64,000 nucleotides of DNA from Micromonospora sp. RP3T (lineage in GTDB: Bacteria > Actinomycetota > Actinomycetes > Mycobacteriales > Micromonosporaceae), in NCBI RefSeq assembly GCF_003027925.1, contig NZ_PYPS01000006.1, forward strand, positions 150,183 to 214,182, in the 5' to 3' direction. Below the pieces are notes generated by a model. That model worked only from the letters and a program-made list of their open reading frames with translations, searched no databases and was not told the DNA's origin. Within the stretch, counting starts at the first letter, position 1, and each line of letters begins with the position of its first letter. Below, piece after piece: positions 36,154-45,800 of this stretch. The translations under genes and the position numbers were made by a program.

Positions 36154-36334
36154 GACGGATCACCTCTGACGGGCGGGCCCGGCGGTCGGCCGGGCGGCGG
36201 TCGGTTCACGCGGGGCGTCGTGCCTGACCGGGTACGCCCACCACTCGTCCGGGGCGGCCCGGGGACCGCCACGGCCGACGCTAGCACCGGCGGGGCGGGT
36301 CGGCCGGCATGGTGACGAAGCCCACCATGACTGG

Positions 36335-36348
36335 AGTTGACGTCAACT
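36335..36348. promoter_or_regulatory. 14-bp palindrome upstream of the ornithine-cyclodeaminase-like gene
   Basis: AGTTGACGTCAACT is a perfect palindrome 20 bp before ATG 36369 and is followed by TCAGGTTGCA. It includes TTGACG, a possible -35. The arrangement, a palindrome in the promoter next to the start, resembles operators of MerR-type activators, but no MerR gene is adjacent. It also shows that an in-frame ATG at 36309 is unlikely to be the true start. Confidence 0.45.
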
Positions 36349-36368
36349 TCAGGTTGCACGATGGGTCC

Positions 36369-37301
36369 ATGACGGTGCTCTTCTCCGACGAGGACGTGGC
36401 GGCGGTCGTGGACGCCCCGCTCACCGTCGCCGCCATGCGGGACGCGTTGCTGGCCTCGTACGCCGGGCGGCTGATCGCCCCGCCCCGGGCGTCGGCGTCG
36501 CTCGGTGGCGGCCGGATGGTGCTCACCGCCGGCCACCTGACCGGTGAGTGGTACGGCTTCCGCTCGTACGACACGTTCGGGCACCCGGAGAGCGGGCAGC
36601 TCGTCGTGCTGCACGACGCGCGTACCGGGGCGGTCCGGGCCATCGCGGTCGGCGACGAGCTGGGCTCGCGGCGTACCGGGGGACTGGGTGGCGTGGCGGT
36701 GGACGCGCTGGCCCGACCGGACGCCGCCACGCTCGGCGTGGTGGGTTCCGGACGCCAGGCGTGGACCCAGGTCTGGGCCGCCGCGGCGGTCCGGCCGTTG
36801 CGTGAGGTGACCGTGCACAGCCGCTCGGCCGCCCGGCGGGAGGCGTTCGCCGCCCGGGTCCGGGCCGAGCTGGGCGTGCCGGCCCGGGCCGTCGGCTCGG
36901 CCGCCGCCGCGGTACGTGACCGCGATCTCGTGGTGCTGGCCACCACCAGCACCACCCCGGTGCTGGCCGCCGCCGACCTGGCCCCCGGCACGCACGTCAA
37001 CACCGTGGGCTTCAAGCAGGTCGACCGGCACGAGTTCGGCACCGACCTGCTCGACGCCGCCGACCTGCTGGTCACCGACTCGCCGGGGCAGGCCGCCGCG
37101 TACGCCCCGCCGATGCTCGCCGCCGTCGAGCCGTACGCCGGGCGGCTGCGTGACCTGGGCGCGGTGCTGGCCGGCGCGACCCCCGGCCGGACCCGCGCGG
37201 AGCAGATCTCGGTCTTCTGCTCCACCGGTCTGGCCGGCACCGAGGTCTTCCTGCTGGACCGCCTGGCCCGCACCCTCGCGCCCGCGCGCCCGGCGCGGTG
37301 A
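36369..37301 (+). CDS. Ornithine cyclodeaminase / mu-crystallin family protein
   Basis: A 310-aa NAD(P)-binding protein. FSDEDVAAVVDAPLTVAAMR and PPRASASLGGGRMVLTAGHL open the fold; WYGFRSYDTF and LVVLHDARTGAVRAIAVGDE lead to LGSRRTGGLGGVAVDALARP. The Rossmann motif is TLGVVGSGRQAWTQVWAAAA, and DLVVLATTSTTPVLAAADLA and GTHVNTVGFKQVDRHEF follow. Members deaminate ornithine to proline, reduce delta1-pyrroline carboxylates or make non-protein amino acids; the actual substrate cannot be told from sequence. ATG 36369 is preferred over 36309 because the latter would place a palindromic operator inside the gene. It is divergent from gdx, and no clear functional partner is adjacent. Confidence 0.85.
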   Translation: MTVLFSDEDVAAVVDAPLTVAAMRDALLASYAGRLIAPPRASASLGGGRMVLTAGHLTGEWYGFRSYDTFGHPESGQLVVLHDARTGAVRAIAVGDELGSRRTGGLGGVAVDALARPDAATLGVVGSGRQAWTQVWAAAAVRPLREVTVHSRSAARREAFAARVRAELGVPARAVGSAAAAVRDRDLVVLATTSTTPVLAAADLAPGTHVNTVGFKQVDRHEFGTDLLDAADLLVTDSPGQAAAYAPPMLAAVEPYAGRLRDLGAVLAGATPGRTRAEQISVFCSTGLAGTEVFLLDRLARTLAPARPAR

Positions 37302-37304
37302 GAC

Positions 37305-37342
37305 GGGCGCCCTTCTCTACCGCAGGCGTTGAGAAGGGGCCC
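37305..37342. repeat. GGGCCC/TTCTC hairpin repeat upstream of rimO
   Basis: GGGCGCCCTTCTC (37305-37317) pairs with GAGAAGGGGCCC (37331-37342), leaving one bulged base. The loop contains ACCGCAGGCGTT, the complement of the AACGCCTGC block in the repeat at 13740-13800, so it belongs to the same dispersed family. It can terminate the ornithine-cyclodeaminase-like gene and lies 14 bp before the rimO -10 hexamer. Confidence 0.6.
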
Positions 37343-37355
37343 TTCCTTGCACCTG

Positions 37356-37361
37356 TACCCT
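37356..37361 (+). promoter_or_regulatory. -10 TACCCT, leaderless rimO
   Basis: TACCCT ends 6 nt before GTG 37368 and only 3 nt before ATG 37365. The spacing favours the GTG as first codon and transcription start. Confidence 0.45.
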
Positions 37362-37367
37362 CGGATG

Positions 37368-38852
37368 GTGTCTGATTCTTTGTCTGGGCGGCGGGTTGCG
37401 CTGCTGACGCTGGGGTGCGCGCGCAACGAGGTCGACTCGGAGGAGTTGGCCGCCCGGCTGCACGCCGACGGCTGGCAGGTGACCACCGACGGCGAGGGCG
37501 CCGACGTGGTGGTGGTGAACACCTGCGGTTTCGTGGAGAAGGCGAAGCAGGACTCGATCCAGACGCTGCTGGCCGCCGCCGACACCGGCGCCAAGGTGGT
37601 CGCCGCCGGCTGCATGGCCGAGCGGTACGGCCGTGAGCTGGCCGACAGTCTCCCCGAGGCGCAGGCGGTGCTCAGTTTCGACGACTACCCGGACATCGCC
37701 GCCCGGCTCGACGCGGTGGTGGCCGGCGAGGCGATCTCCGCGCACACCCCGCGCGACCGGCGCGAGCTGCTGCCGCTGACGCCGGTGAAGCGCCGCGAGG
37801 CGGCGGTGTCGCTGCCCGGCCACGGCACGCCGACCCGGGTCGCGCCGGAGACCGACGCGCACACCCCGGCGCACCTGCGGCAGGTGCTGCGGCACCGGCT
37901 CGACACCGGCCCGGTGGCCTCGCTGAAGCTGGCCAGCGGCTGCGACCGGCGGTGCGCGTTCTGCGCCATTCCGGCGTTCCGTGGGGCGTTCGTCTCGCGT
38001 ACCCCGGACGAGCTGCTCGCCGAGGCCGAGTGGCTGGCCAAGACCGGCGTGCGGGAGCTGGTGCTGGTCAGCGAGAACTCCACCTCCTACGGCAAGGACC
38101 TGGGCGACCCGCGGGCGCTGGAGAAGCTGCTGCCGCAGCTCGCCGCCATCGACGGGATCGTGCGCGTGCGGGCCAGTTACCTCCAGCCGGCCGAGACCCG
38201 GCCCGGCCTGGTCGAGGTGATCGCCACCACGCCGGGCGTGGCCGCGTACTTCGACCTGTCGTTCCAGCACTCCAGCGAGCCGGTGCTGCGCCGGATGCGC
38301 CGGTTCGGCTCCACCGACCGGTTCCTGGAGCTGCTCGCCTCCGCCCGCGCGCTGGCGCCGGAGGCGGGCGCGCGGAGCAACTTCATCGTCGGCTTCCCCG
38401 GCGAGACGAAGCAGGACGTGGCCGAGCTGGTCCGGTTCCTGACCGAGGCGCGGCTGGACGCGATCGGCATGTTCGACTACAGCGACGAGGACGGCACCGA
38501 GGCCGCCGGGCTGCCCGGCAAGGTCTCCGCCGCCACGGTCAAGCGGCGCTACGACAAGCTCAGCGCGCTCGCCGACGAGCTGTGCTCGCAGCGGGCCGAG
38601 GAGCGGCTCGGTTCGACGGTGGAGGTGCTGGTCGACTCGGTCGCCGACGGCGTGGTCGAGGGCCGGGCCGCCCACCAGGCGCCCGAGGTCGACGGGTCGA
38701 CCACGCTCGTCGCGCCGGACGGCGGCGGGGTGGACCTGGCCGCGCTGCGCCCGGGTGACCTGGTCCGGGCCCGGGTGACCGCGACCGAGGGGGTCGACCT
38801 GATCGCCGTACCGGATGAGATGATCTCGGCGGCGCCCGGCGCGGCACGGTGA
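37368..38852 (+). CDS. rimO: Ribosomal protein S12 methylthiotransferase
   Basis: A 494-aa radical-SAM enzyme that methylthiolates the conserved Asp of ribosomal protein S12. The N-terminal UPF0004 domain ligates a second Fe-S cluster through Cys17 ([15 protein letters not shown]), [13 protein letters not shown] and [10 protein letters not shown]. The radical-SAM motif CxxxCxxC is in [20 protein letters not shown], followed by [32 protein letters not shown] and [20 protein letters not shown] domain closes the protein. The order rimO - pgsA - cinA is the actinobacterial standard. The GTG start is supported by the -10 position. Its stop overlaps the pgsA start by GTGA. Confidence 0.95.
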   Translation: MSDSLSGRRVALLTLGCARNEVDSEELAARLHADGWQVTTDGEGADVVVVNTCGFVEKAKQDSIQTLLAAADTGAKVVAAGCMAERYGRELADSLPEAQAVLSFDDYPDIAARLDAVVAGEAISAHTPRDRRELLPLTPVKRREAAVSLPGHGTPTRVAPETDAHTPAHLRQVLRHRLDTGPVASLKLASGCDRRCAFCAIPAFRGAFVSRTPDELLAEAEWLAKTGVRELVLVSENSTSYGKDLGDPRALEKLLPQLAAIDGIVRVRASYLQPAETRPGLVEVIATTPGVAAYFDLSFQHSSEPVLRRMRRFGSTDRFLELLASARALAPEAGARSNFIVGFPGETKQDVAELVRFLTEARLDAIGMFDYSDEDGTEAAGLPGKVSAATVKRRYDKLSALADELCSQRAEERLGSTVEVLVDSVADGVVEGRAAHQAPEVDGSTTLVAPDGGGVDLAALRPGDLVRARVTATEGVDLIAVPDEMISAAPGAAR

Positions 38853-39481
38853 CGGCGGGCCCGGACGGAGCGGGGAAGCCACGTGGGGCGATGCCGGACA
38901 TGACCGGGGCGGAGTCGACGGTGGCCGCTCCCGTGCCGCTGCTCAACGCGGCCAACCTGCTGACCGCGGCGCGGCTGGTGCTGGTGCCGGTCTTCGCGGT
39001 CACCGTGGTCGTGTCCGGGATGAGTCACGCCGGCTGGCGGACGGCGGCCTGCCTGATCTTCGTGGTGGCCTCGGCGACGGACCTGGTCGACGGCTGGATC
39101 GCCAGGCGGTTCGAGCTGGTCACTTCGCTGGGCAAGGTCGCCGACCCGATCGCCGACAAGGCGCTCACCGGCGCCGCCCTGGTGCTGCTCTCCGTCTACG
39201 ACCGGCTGCCCTGGTGGGTGACCGTGGTGATCCTGGTCCGGGAGCTGGGCATCACCGCGTTGCGCTTCTGGGTGATCCGGCACGGGGTGATCGCGGCCAG
39301 CCGGGGCGGCAAGATCAAGACCGCGTTGCAGATCCTGGCCATCACCTGGTACCTCTGGCCGATGCCGGCGGCGCTGGCCCCGGTCGGTCCCTGGATCATG
39401 GGCGCCGCCGTGGCGGTCACGGTCGCCACCGGCTTCGACTACGTCGCCCAGGCGCTGCGGCTGCGTCGTCCCGCGCGTTGA
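38849..39481 (+). CDS. pgsA: CDP-diacylglycerol--glycerol-3-phosphate 3-phosphatidyltransferase
   Basis: A 210-aa integral membrane CDP-alcohol phosphatidyltransferase making phosphatidylglycerophosphate for PG and cardiolipin. The catalytic motif DGxxAR(x8)GxxxDxxxD is in [20 protein letters not shown] then [29 protein letters not shown] precedes it, and [20 protein letters not shown] and [16 protein letters not shown] are typical PgsA segments. GTG 38849 overlaps the rimO stop by 4 nt; in-frame ATGs further on (for example in GAMPDM) would give a shorter and also plausible start. cinA follows after 50 bp. Confidence 0.92.
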   Translation: MTAGPDGAGKPRGAMPDMTGAESTVAAPVPLLNAANLLTAARLVLVPVFAVTVVVSGMSHAGWRTAACLIFVVASATDLVDGWIARRFELVTSLGKVADPIADKALTGAALVLLSVYDRLPWWVTVVILVRELGITALRFWVIRHGVIAASRGGKIKTALQILAITWYLWPMPAALAPVGPWIMGAAVAVTVATGFDYVAQALRLRRPAR

Positions 39482-39531
39482 TCCGGGCAGCCGGCGACTA
39501 GGCCGGCGCGGCGCGGGAAGAAGGGGCGGTC

Positions 39532-40080
39532 ATGGGAGACACCGACGCGAGAGACCAGCGGCCCGCCGGCAGTCCGGCGGCGGCCGCGGTGCACCGCCTG
39601 CACGAGTGCGGCCAGACGTTGGCCACTGTCGAGTCGCTGACCGGTGGGCTGCTCGCCGCCGCGATCGTGGAGATCGCCGGCGTCAGCGCGATCTACCGGG
39701 GCGGTCTGGTGGTCTACGCCACCGAGCTGAAGGCGGTGCTGGCCGGTGTGCCGGAGGACCTGCTGGCGGCGCGCGGGCCGGTCGACCCGGACGTGGCCGT
39801 CGCGCTGGCCGAGGGTGGGCGGCGGCGCTGCGGCGCGGACTGGGGACTGGCCACCACCGGCGTGGCCGGGCCGGAGCCGCAGGACGACAAGCCGGTCGGC
39901 CTGGTCTACGTGGCGGTCGCCGGCCCGACCGGCAGCGACGTGCGCCGGCTCGACCTCGACGGCGGCCGGGACCACATCCGCTCGGCCGCGGTGATCGAGG
40001 CGCTGCGCCTGCTCGCCGAGCACATCCCGGACGCCGACGACGCCGGGGTCGCCGACCCGGCGGGCACCGGCCGGCGGTGA
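39532..40080 (+). CDS. cinA: CinA-family nicotinamide-nucleotide amidohydrolase
   Basis: A 182-aa stand-alone CinA C-terminal (PncC) domain that deamidates NMN to nicotinate mononucleotide in NAD recycling. [20 protein letters not shown] with the catalytic Ser, [39 protein letters not shown] and [20 protein letters not shown] are characteristic; [18 protein letters not shown] closes it. The N-terminal MoCF-like domain of longer CinA proteins is absent, as is usual in actinobacteria. The start is ATG 39532. The neighbours pgsA and clgR match the mycobacterial and streptomycete order. Confidence 0.9.
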   Translation: MGDTDARDQRPAGSPAAAAVHRLHECGQTLATVESLTGGLLAAAIVEIAGVSAIYRGGLVVYATELKAVLAGVPEDLLAARGPVDPDVAVALAEGGRRRCGADWGLATTGVAGPEPQDDKPVGLVYVAVAGPTGSDVRRLDLDGGRDHIRSAAVIEALRLLAEHIPDADDAGVADPAGTGRR

Positions 40081-40285
40081 GCCGGCCGACCGCCGACGCG
40101 CCCGGCCGCGGGGGCGCCGGCACGGCGTGCCGCTCAGGATTGGAGAGGCGGGGTGGGATGTCGTCGTGGCGGTCAACGGGTACGGTTGCGGGAAGGCTCC
40201 GGCGGGCGACGCCGGCGCCGGGGCGGACCGCCGTCCCCGGCGCGGCGCGGACCGGCCGGACAGGTGTCCCGTCAGGGGAGGTGCG

Positions 40286-40726
40286 ATGGTCCTGCTACGC
40301 CGGGTGATCGGTGACGCACTGCGGGCGCGCCGGCAGGGGCAGCACCGCACCCTCCGCGAGGTCTCGTCCGCGGCCAACGTCAGCCTCGGTTACCTGTCCG
40401 AGATCGAACGCGGCCAGAAGGAGCCCTCCAGCGAGCTGCTCGCCGCGATCTGCGACGCGCTCGGCGCCCGCCTGTCCGAGCTGCTGCGCGAGGTGAGCGA
40501 CACGGTCGCGTTGGCCGAGCAGATGCCCGGCGTGCTGGTGCCGGTGACCGACGAGCCGACGCCGGTGGCCCCGCCCGCCGTGCGCAAGGCCACCAACCGG
40601 GGTGTCCGGCAGGTCACCACCGACGGCGCGGTGGCCGTCCAGGTCCGGCAGGATTCGCCGCTCAAGGCGACGCTGCGCAGCACCCGCGTACGCCCCGCCG
40701 AGCGGGACGTGGTCTGCGCCGCCTGA
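40286..40726 (+). CDS. clgR: ClgR-type XRE regulator of proteostasis and envelope stress
   Basis: A 146-aa regulator. Residues about 1-75 are an XRE helix-turn-helix: [40 protein letters not shown] and [14 protein letters not shown]. The [13 protein letters not shown] segment is the ClgR/PopR signature. In related genomes ClgR activates clpP, clpC and lon and, in mycobacteria, the adjacent pspA genes. Here it lies between cinA and pspA, as in Mycobacterium. The C-terminal half is Pro/Val-rich and ends DVVCAA, a hydrophobic tail like the AA-ending degrons through which ClpP destroys ClgR in streptomycetes. RBS GGGGAGG precedes ATG 40286. Confidence 0.9.
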   Translation: MVLLRRVIGDALRARRQGQHRTLREVSSAANVSLGYLSEIERGQKEPSSELLAAICDALGARLSELLREVSDTVALAEQMPGVLVPVTDEPTPVAPPAVRKATNRGVRQVTTDGAVAVQVRQDSPLKATLRSTRVRPAERDVVCAA

Positions 40727-40852
40727 CCGATCGTCCGCGCGATGGTCGCCGGTGGCGCCTGCGTCGTACTGTTGATCAGGGTCGTACGGGTGCCGGAGTG
40801 GTGTCCGACTGGGACGATGTAGGCGCGACACTACTGAGGGGACGAGGCGGAG

Positions 40853-41704
40853 ATGGCGAACCCGTTCGTCAAGGGTTGGAAATACCTGATGGCGCTCTTC
40901 GGCGCGAAGATCGACGAGCAGGCCGATCCGAAGGTGCAGATCCAGCAGGCGGTCGAGGAGGCGCAGCGGCAGCACCAGGCGCTGGTCCAGCAGGCCGCGG
41001 CGGTGATCGGCAACCAGCGCCAGCTGGAGATGAAGCTCTCCCGGCAGATGACCGAGGTGGAGCAGCTCCAGGGCAACGCGCGGCAGGCGCTCGCGCTCGC
41101 CGACCAGGCCCGGGGTCGGGGCGACGAGACCGAGGCCGGGCGCTACGAGCAGTCCGCCCAGTTGCTCGCCACCCAGCTCGTCTCCGGTGAGCAGGCGCTG
41201 GAGGACCTCAAGACGCTGCACGACCAGGCGCTCGGCGCGGCGGCGCAGGCCCGCAAGGCGGTCGAGAACAACTCGATGATCCTCCAGCAGAAGCTCGCCG
41301 AGCGCACCAAGCTGCTCAGCCAGCTCGAGCAGGCCAAGATGCAGGAGAGCGTGGCCAAGTCGCTGGAGTCGATGTCGTCGCTCACCGCGCCGGCCAGCAC
41401 TCCGTCCCTGGACGAGGTGCGGGACCGCATCGAGCGCCGCTACGCCACCGCCATGGGCCGGGCCGAGCTGGCCGGCAACTCGGTCGAGGGCCGGATGCTG
41501 GAGATCCAGAAGGCGACGCTCGACTCGGCCGGGTCCTCCAGGCTGGAGCAGATCCGGTCGAGCATGGCCGGCGAGCAGCTCGGCGGCCAGCAGCAGCGGC
41601 CCGCCGTGGGGCAGCCGACCGACCCGGCCGCCGCCGCCCGGCTGGACGAGATCCGGGCCAGCATGAGCCGGGACCGCGGTGCCGGGGAGAGCACCACCGG
41701 CTGA
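40853..41704 (+). CDS. pspA: PspA/IM30-family membrane-protecting protein
   Basis: A 283-aa ESCRT-III-like protein. The N-terminal amphipathic helix ([20 protein letters not shown]) is followed by a long coiled coil (about residues 25-190; [60 protein letters not shown]), as expected for proteins that coat and stabilise damaged inner membrane. The last ~80 residues are a less helical Gln/Ala/Ser-rich extension ([20 protein letters not shown]). GGAGGCGGAG precedes ATG 40853. It lies 126 bp after clgR and 16 bp before pspM, so co-transcription with the latter is likely. Confidence 0.93.
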   Translation: MANPFVKGWKYLMALFGAKIDEQADPKVQIQQAVEEAQRQHQALVQQAAAVIGNQRQLEMKLSRQMTEVEQLQGNARQALALADQARGRGDETEAGRYEQSAQLLATQLVSGEQALEDLKTLHDQALGAAAQARKAVENNSMILQQKLAERTKLLSQLEQAKMQESVAKSLESMSSLTAPASTPSLDEVRDRIERRYATAMGRAELAGNSVEGRMLEIQKATLDSAGSSRLEQIRSSMAGEQLGGQQQRPAVGQPTDPAAAARLDEIRASMSRDRGAGESTTG

Positions 41705-41720
41705 CGGACGAGGGAGAGCG

Positions 41721-42482
41721 ATGGCGGACGAGCGGACGCGACACTTCCGGCGGCTGGCCAAGCTGCGCCGTTCGGCGCGGCGGTGGAGCGTGCTGGCCGG
41801 TGGGCTGGGCGGCGCCGCCGCGGTGCTCACTCCGTACGCCGGCCTGGGGCTGCCGGACGCGGCCTGGGTCGGCGCCGCGGGCAGCGCGGTCGCGGTGGCC
41901 GCCTGGCGCTGGATCGACCACCGGGCGCTCGCCGCCGTGCCGGCCCCGCCGGCGCTCGACCCGGCCGAGGCCGCCGCCCGCTCCCGGGCCCGGCTGGTCG
42001 CCGCCGTCGAGCGGCTGCCCGTCGGCCCCGGCGTCCTCGCCGAGGTACGCCGCGTCCGGTCCCGCCTCGCGTTGCGCGGCACCTCCGCGGCCGAGCCGTG
42101 GGCCCGCCTGGACCGCGCCGCGCTCACGCTCGGTGGGCTGGCCGGCCGGCTGACCGGGCTGGCCGAGCCGGCGGTCCGGGAGGCCGCCGAGGCGGACCAT
42201 TCCCTGCGTGAGCTGGCCGGTCGGGTGGCCGGCGTGGAGCGTGCGCTGAAGCTAGCCCCGCGCGGGCCGCTCGCCGAGGTGCACGCCACGCTCGTCGCCC
42301 AGCTCGAGGAGGGCGTGGCGGCCTACGAGCGGCTGGTGGTGGCCGCCGCCGGCTACGTCGCCGAGGACGCCCGCCCCGACACCCACCACCCGGCCGCGAC
42401 CCGCCTGACCGAGGCCACGGACCTGCTGCACGGCGTCGCCTCCGCGCTGGCCGAGCTCCGCACCCCACTGCCCACCCCCTGA
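41721..42482 (+). CDS. pspM: PspM-like membrane partner of PspA
   Basis: A 253-aa protein with two adjacent transmembrane segments near the N-terminus (SVLAGGLGGAAAVLTPYAGL and AAWVGAAGSAVAVAAW) and a long, mostly helical cytoplasmic part (ARSRARLVAAVERLPVGPGV, LRELAGRVAGVERALKLAPR, AYERLVVAAAGYVAEDARPD). In mycobacteria the gene after pspA (Rv2743c type) encodes such a protein, which holds PspA at the membrane; position, topology and size agree here. Sequence identity could not be tested, so the symbol is given on context. ATG 41721 follows GAGGGAGAG. Confidence 0.75.
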   Translation: MADERTRHFRRLAKLRRSARRWSVLAGGLGGAAAVLTPYAGLGLPDAAWVGAAGSAVAVAAWRWIDHRALAAVPAPPALDPAEAAARSRARLVAAVERLPVGPGVLAEVRRVRSRLALRGTSAAEPWARLDRAALTLGGLAGRLTGLAEPAVREAAEADHSLRELAGRVAGVERALKLAPRGPLAEVHATLVAQLEEGVAAYERLVVAAAGYVAEDARPDTHHPAATRLTEATDLLHGVASALAELRTPLPTP

Positions 42483-42675
42483 CCGCCGCGCTCGGTCACG
42501 GCACGCCCCGACGGGCCGACAGGCGCACAGCCACGACCGATCGCGGTGCGCGGCTGATCCGGCGTGTCATGCCGGTGCGTGTCATGCCGGTTCCTCGTCC
42601 GGCCGATCCACGGAGCTGCCCGACCCCATCCATCCTCACCGTGGGTAGTGGCCGCCCCGAGTAGATCGGCAGGAA

Positions 42676-42721
42676 CCGGTATACCTCAGAGGCATAATTA
42701 TGCCTCTGAGGTATACCGGTC
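42676..42721. terminator. 46-bp perfect palindrome
   Basis: Positions 42676-42721 equal their own reverse complement, with no loop: each half is 23 bp, running from ACCGGTATACCTCAGAGG to the centre at ATAATTAT. It is strikingly AT-rich for this genome. As RNA it would form a very stable hairpin that could end both convergent transcripts; as DNA it could extrude a cruciform or be a protein-binding site. Confidence 0.65.
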
Positions 42722-42740
42722 AGAAGTAATGCCTTCTCCC

Positions 42741-42768
42741 GCAGCCCGCAGCCCGCAGCCCGCAGCCC
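42741..42768. repeat. Four tandem CGCAGCC heptamers
   Basis: CGCAGCC is repeated exactly four times (42741-42768) and followed by CGGCGGG. It is a simple-sequence tract in the intergenic region and is likely length-variable between strains. Confidence 0.8.
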
Positions 42769-42830
42769 GGCGGGTTTCGGAGGCTGGGGGTCCCGGCGGG
42801 CCCGCGCACGGCGAGGGATGGGGGCGGCGG

Positions 42831-45800
42831 TCAGTCCGGAGTGGTGATCTGGATCGGGGGGGTCCACGGGGAGGTGCCGACGATGTTCGTCGCGCGGACC
42901 CGGTAGTAGTAGGTGACTCCGGGCGGCAGGGCGGTGTTGGTGAAGCCCCGGCCGGTGACACGGAACGTGGTGGGGTCCCGGGTGAAGCCGGCGTCGCTGG
43001 CGCGTTCGACGAGGAAGCCGGCGCCCGGCCCGACCGGCGTCGACGCCGACCAGCTCAGCGTCACCGTGGTGGTGTCCGGGGCCGGCGCGCCGGCGGTGGC
43101 GGAGACCCGGGTGGGCGCGGCCGGCCGGGGCGGCGTGGTCACCGTGGCCACCGTCGACCAGGGGGACGCCGCGCCGAGGTACGTGGTGCGTACCCGGTAG
43201 TAGTACGTGGTGTCCGGGGCGACGGCCGGGTCCAGGTGGGCCTCGCCGACGGTGATCGCCGTGGTGCCCGGCCCGCTGGTGAACGTCGGGTTGGTGGCCC
43301 GCTGCACGTCCACCCCGGTGGCGAAGGAGTGGTTCGCCCAGCGCAACGCCACCCGCAGCGGGGCGGCCGGCGGCACCGCCGCGGTCAGCCGGGACGGCGC
43401 GGTCAGCCGCACCGCCGCCGGCGCGTCGTTCGACCAGGCCGAGCAGCTCACCGCGTTCTCGGCGCGGATCCGGTAGTGGTAGGTGACGCCGGGGGTGACG
43501 GTGGCGTCCGTGTACCGGGTCGCGGTGGCGGCCACGGTGATCTCGGTGCGACCGGTCGTGAAGGCGCTGTCGGTGGCGCGTTGCAGCCGATGGCTGGTGG
43601 CCGGCGGGCGGCTGCCGTTGCCGGTCCAGGCCAGCGCGACGGCCGGCAGCACGGTGGCCGAACCGGGCACCGGCGTGGCGGTCAGGCCGGTGGGCGCCCG
43701 GGGCGACACCCGCAGCACCAGCGGCCGGCTCATGCCCTGGTCGCGCAGCCCCGCCGAGCGCGTCTGCCAGCGGTACTCCCAGCCCAGGTTGACCACCTGG
43801 TTGACCACCGTCGCGGGCCGCCCGTCGACCGGGCTGACCGGGCCGGCGTCCAGCCGCGCACCGGCCGGCCGGCTCGGATCGAGCAGCCGTACGCTGTCGC
43901 CGACAGTGAACGGCAGGCTGGGCGCGACCGGACGCAACGCCACCACCACGTCCTCCCGGGGGTTGACCCGGACGGTGTCCTTCCAGCCCAGCTCGCCCGG
44001 ATCCGGTGGGCGGAGCGTGCCGTCCCAGCCGACCCGGTTGACCACCTGCACGTCGACGCCCTCCACGTGTACCGGATGGGTCCGGTCCGTGTCGCCGACG
44101 ATCCGCCAGAGCTGGGTGCCGTCCGCCGGCGCGCCCACCGGCACGGTCGGATCGGTCACGAACACCTCCTCGGTGACCGGGTCGGTCGGGCCGAGCGGCA
44201 GCACGGCCGGCGCGAGCGGGCCGGCGAGCGGGTGGCCGACCCCGAGTCGCCCCACCGCCCGGCCGTGCCGGGGCTCGAACACCTGCCCGACCGACTTCAC
44301 CGCCAGCGGCAGCGTGACCGGGCCGGACCCACCGCTCGGGGTGAACGTGACCGAGGTGGCGCGCGCCGGGACCAGCGTCGGGCCGGCGGTGCGGGTGCCG
44401 AACGCCGGGTCGTACGCCGGTTGCGGCACGATCGGCGGCGGCTGGCTCTGCGCGTACGCGGCGGGCAGCCGGGCGGCCAGTCGCCGCCTGTCGTAGCGGG
44501 GCGCCGGGCTGCCGACCACCCGGATCTGGAGCAGCGTGCGCGTGTTCGGGCCGTAGCCGGGGTGGGCCGGCGGCAGGCCGCCCGCGCCGGTGCGGTCGGC
44601 GGCGCCGGTGTGGTGGTCGTAGCGCGGATCGAAGCGGGGCAGCGGGGCCGGGCAGTCGTTGTAGAGGATCAGCGTGCGGCCCGGCGGCACGGTGGAGAAG
44701 TCCACCACCACGTCGGCGCGTTCGCCGGGCGCGAGCAGCAGCGTGTGCCCGTCCACGTTGAGCACGGTCGGGTCCTGCCGGTCGTAGCGGTAGCCGACCG
44801 GCCGGTTCGCCAGCACCACCGGCGCCGGCAGCAGGCCACCCTCGTTGCCGATCTGGATCAGCTCCGGCCCGGCGGCGGCCGGATCGGGCACGCCGCCGTC
44901 GCGGCCGTCCACCGGCCAGTACGCCGGCCGGCCCGGTGCGCGTACCGCCTCGACCATCGGCACCTCGCCGGCGCGCGGGTCGGCCGCGTCGCCGTCCGGC
45001 GTCCACATCGGCCCGTCCGAGGCGGCCCGGTAGAGCTGGAGGTTGAGCGCCCGGTCCGCGCAGGCGTTCAGGATCCGGAACCGGTACGCCCGCGGTTCGA
45101 CCTCCAGGTACGGGTACGCGACGCCGTTGACCAGCGGCGTGTCCCCGTACGCCGCGGGAACCGCCGAGGGGTGCGGCACGCCCGGGACCAGCGGTGGCTC
45201 GTCGGGTTCGGTGACCGGGTCGTGGTGCGGGTTCGGCACCGGGGCGATCCAGGGGCTGGTCCCGCCGTCCGGGTCGTGCGCCCACGGCCCGTAGTCCCAG
45301 CGCCCGGTCGGGTTGGTGCCGCTGATCCGGTACGGGTTCTGCCGGGGCTGGTAGACGTGCGGGTGCCAGAGGCTGCCCTTGGCGCCCCAGCGGTCCCGGT
45401 CCCAGGTCGGGTCCTGCGCGGCGAGCTGCGCGTCGTCGGGGACGAACGTCTTGTCCTCGATCACCAGCGGGAGCTGGTCGGCGGGGAGCACGCCGTCGGC
45501 GACGAGGCGGTCCTCGGCCGGGTCGGTGAGCAGGTAGAGCGCGAGCTGCCCGGCGTAGACGGTGAGCCGGGACAGGCCGAGCGTGTTGTCGTGCAGCCAC
45601 ATCAGCCGGCCGCTCTGGTCGTTCGGGAAGTAGAGCGTGGTGGCGCCCGCGCCGGGCGCCGGCATGTCCGGCACCGGCGTCACCCCCACCCCGACCGGGT
45701 ACGGGGTGATCTCGCCGGCCGGGGTCACCCACTGCCACGGGTTGCCGGCGCTGATCCAGGCGGTCCGCGCGCCGGCCAGGTGCGGCACGGCCCGGTTCTG

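Larger units (their letters stand above)
42483..42830. other. Gene-free stretch (348 bp) between convergent genes, with a giant palindrome
   Basis: No coding region. It contains a direct repeat of GTGTCATGCCGGT around 42565-42590, the 46-bp perfect palindrome at 42676-42721 and four tandem copies of CGCAGCC at 42741-42768. pspM enters from the left and the multicopper-oxidase homologue from the right, so the stretch must stop transcription from both sides. Confidence 0.7.

Noticed and set aside
36154..36300. Possible guanidine riboswitch before gdx
   Set aside because: Conserved blocks of the ykkC-I type are missing. A GGCACGACGCC hairpin superficially resembles the ACGR loop of guanidine-II, but the closing pair does not fit and only one hairpin is present.
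40727..40852. Possible ClgR binding site upstream of pspA
   Set aside because: GATCGTCCGCGCGATGG is suggestive, but the spacing of the CGC/GCG half-sites does not match the motif as I know it.
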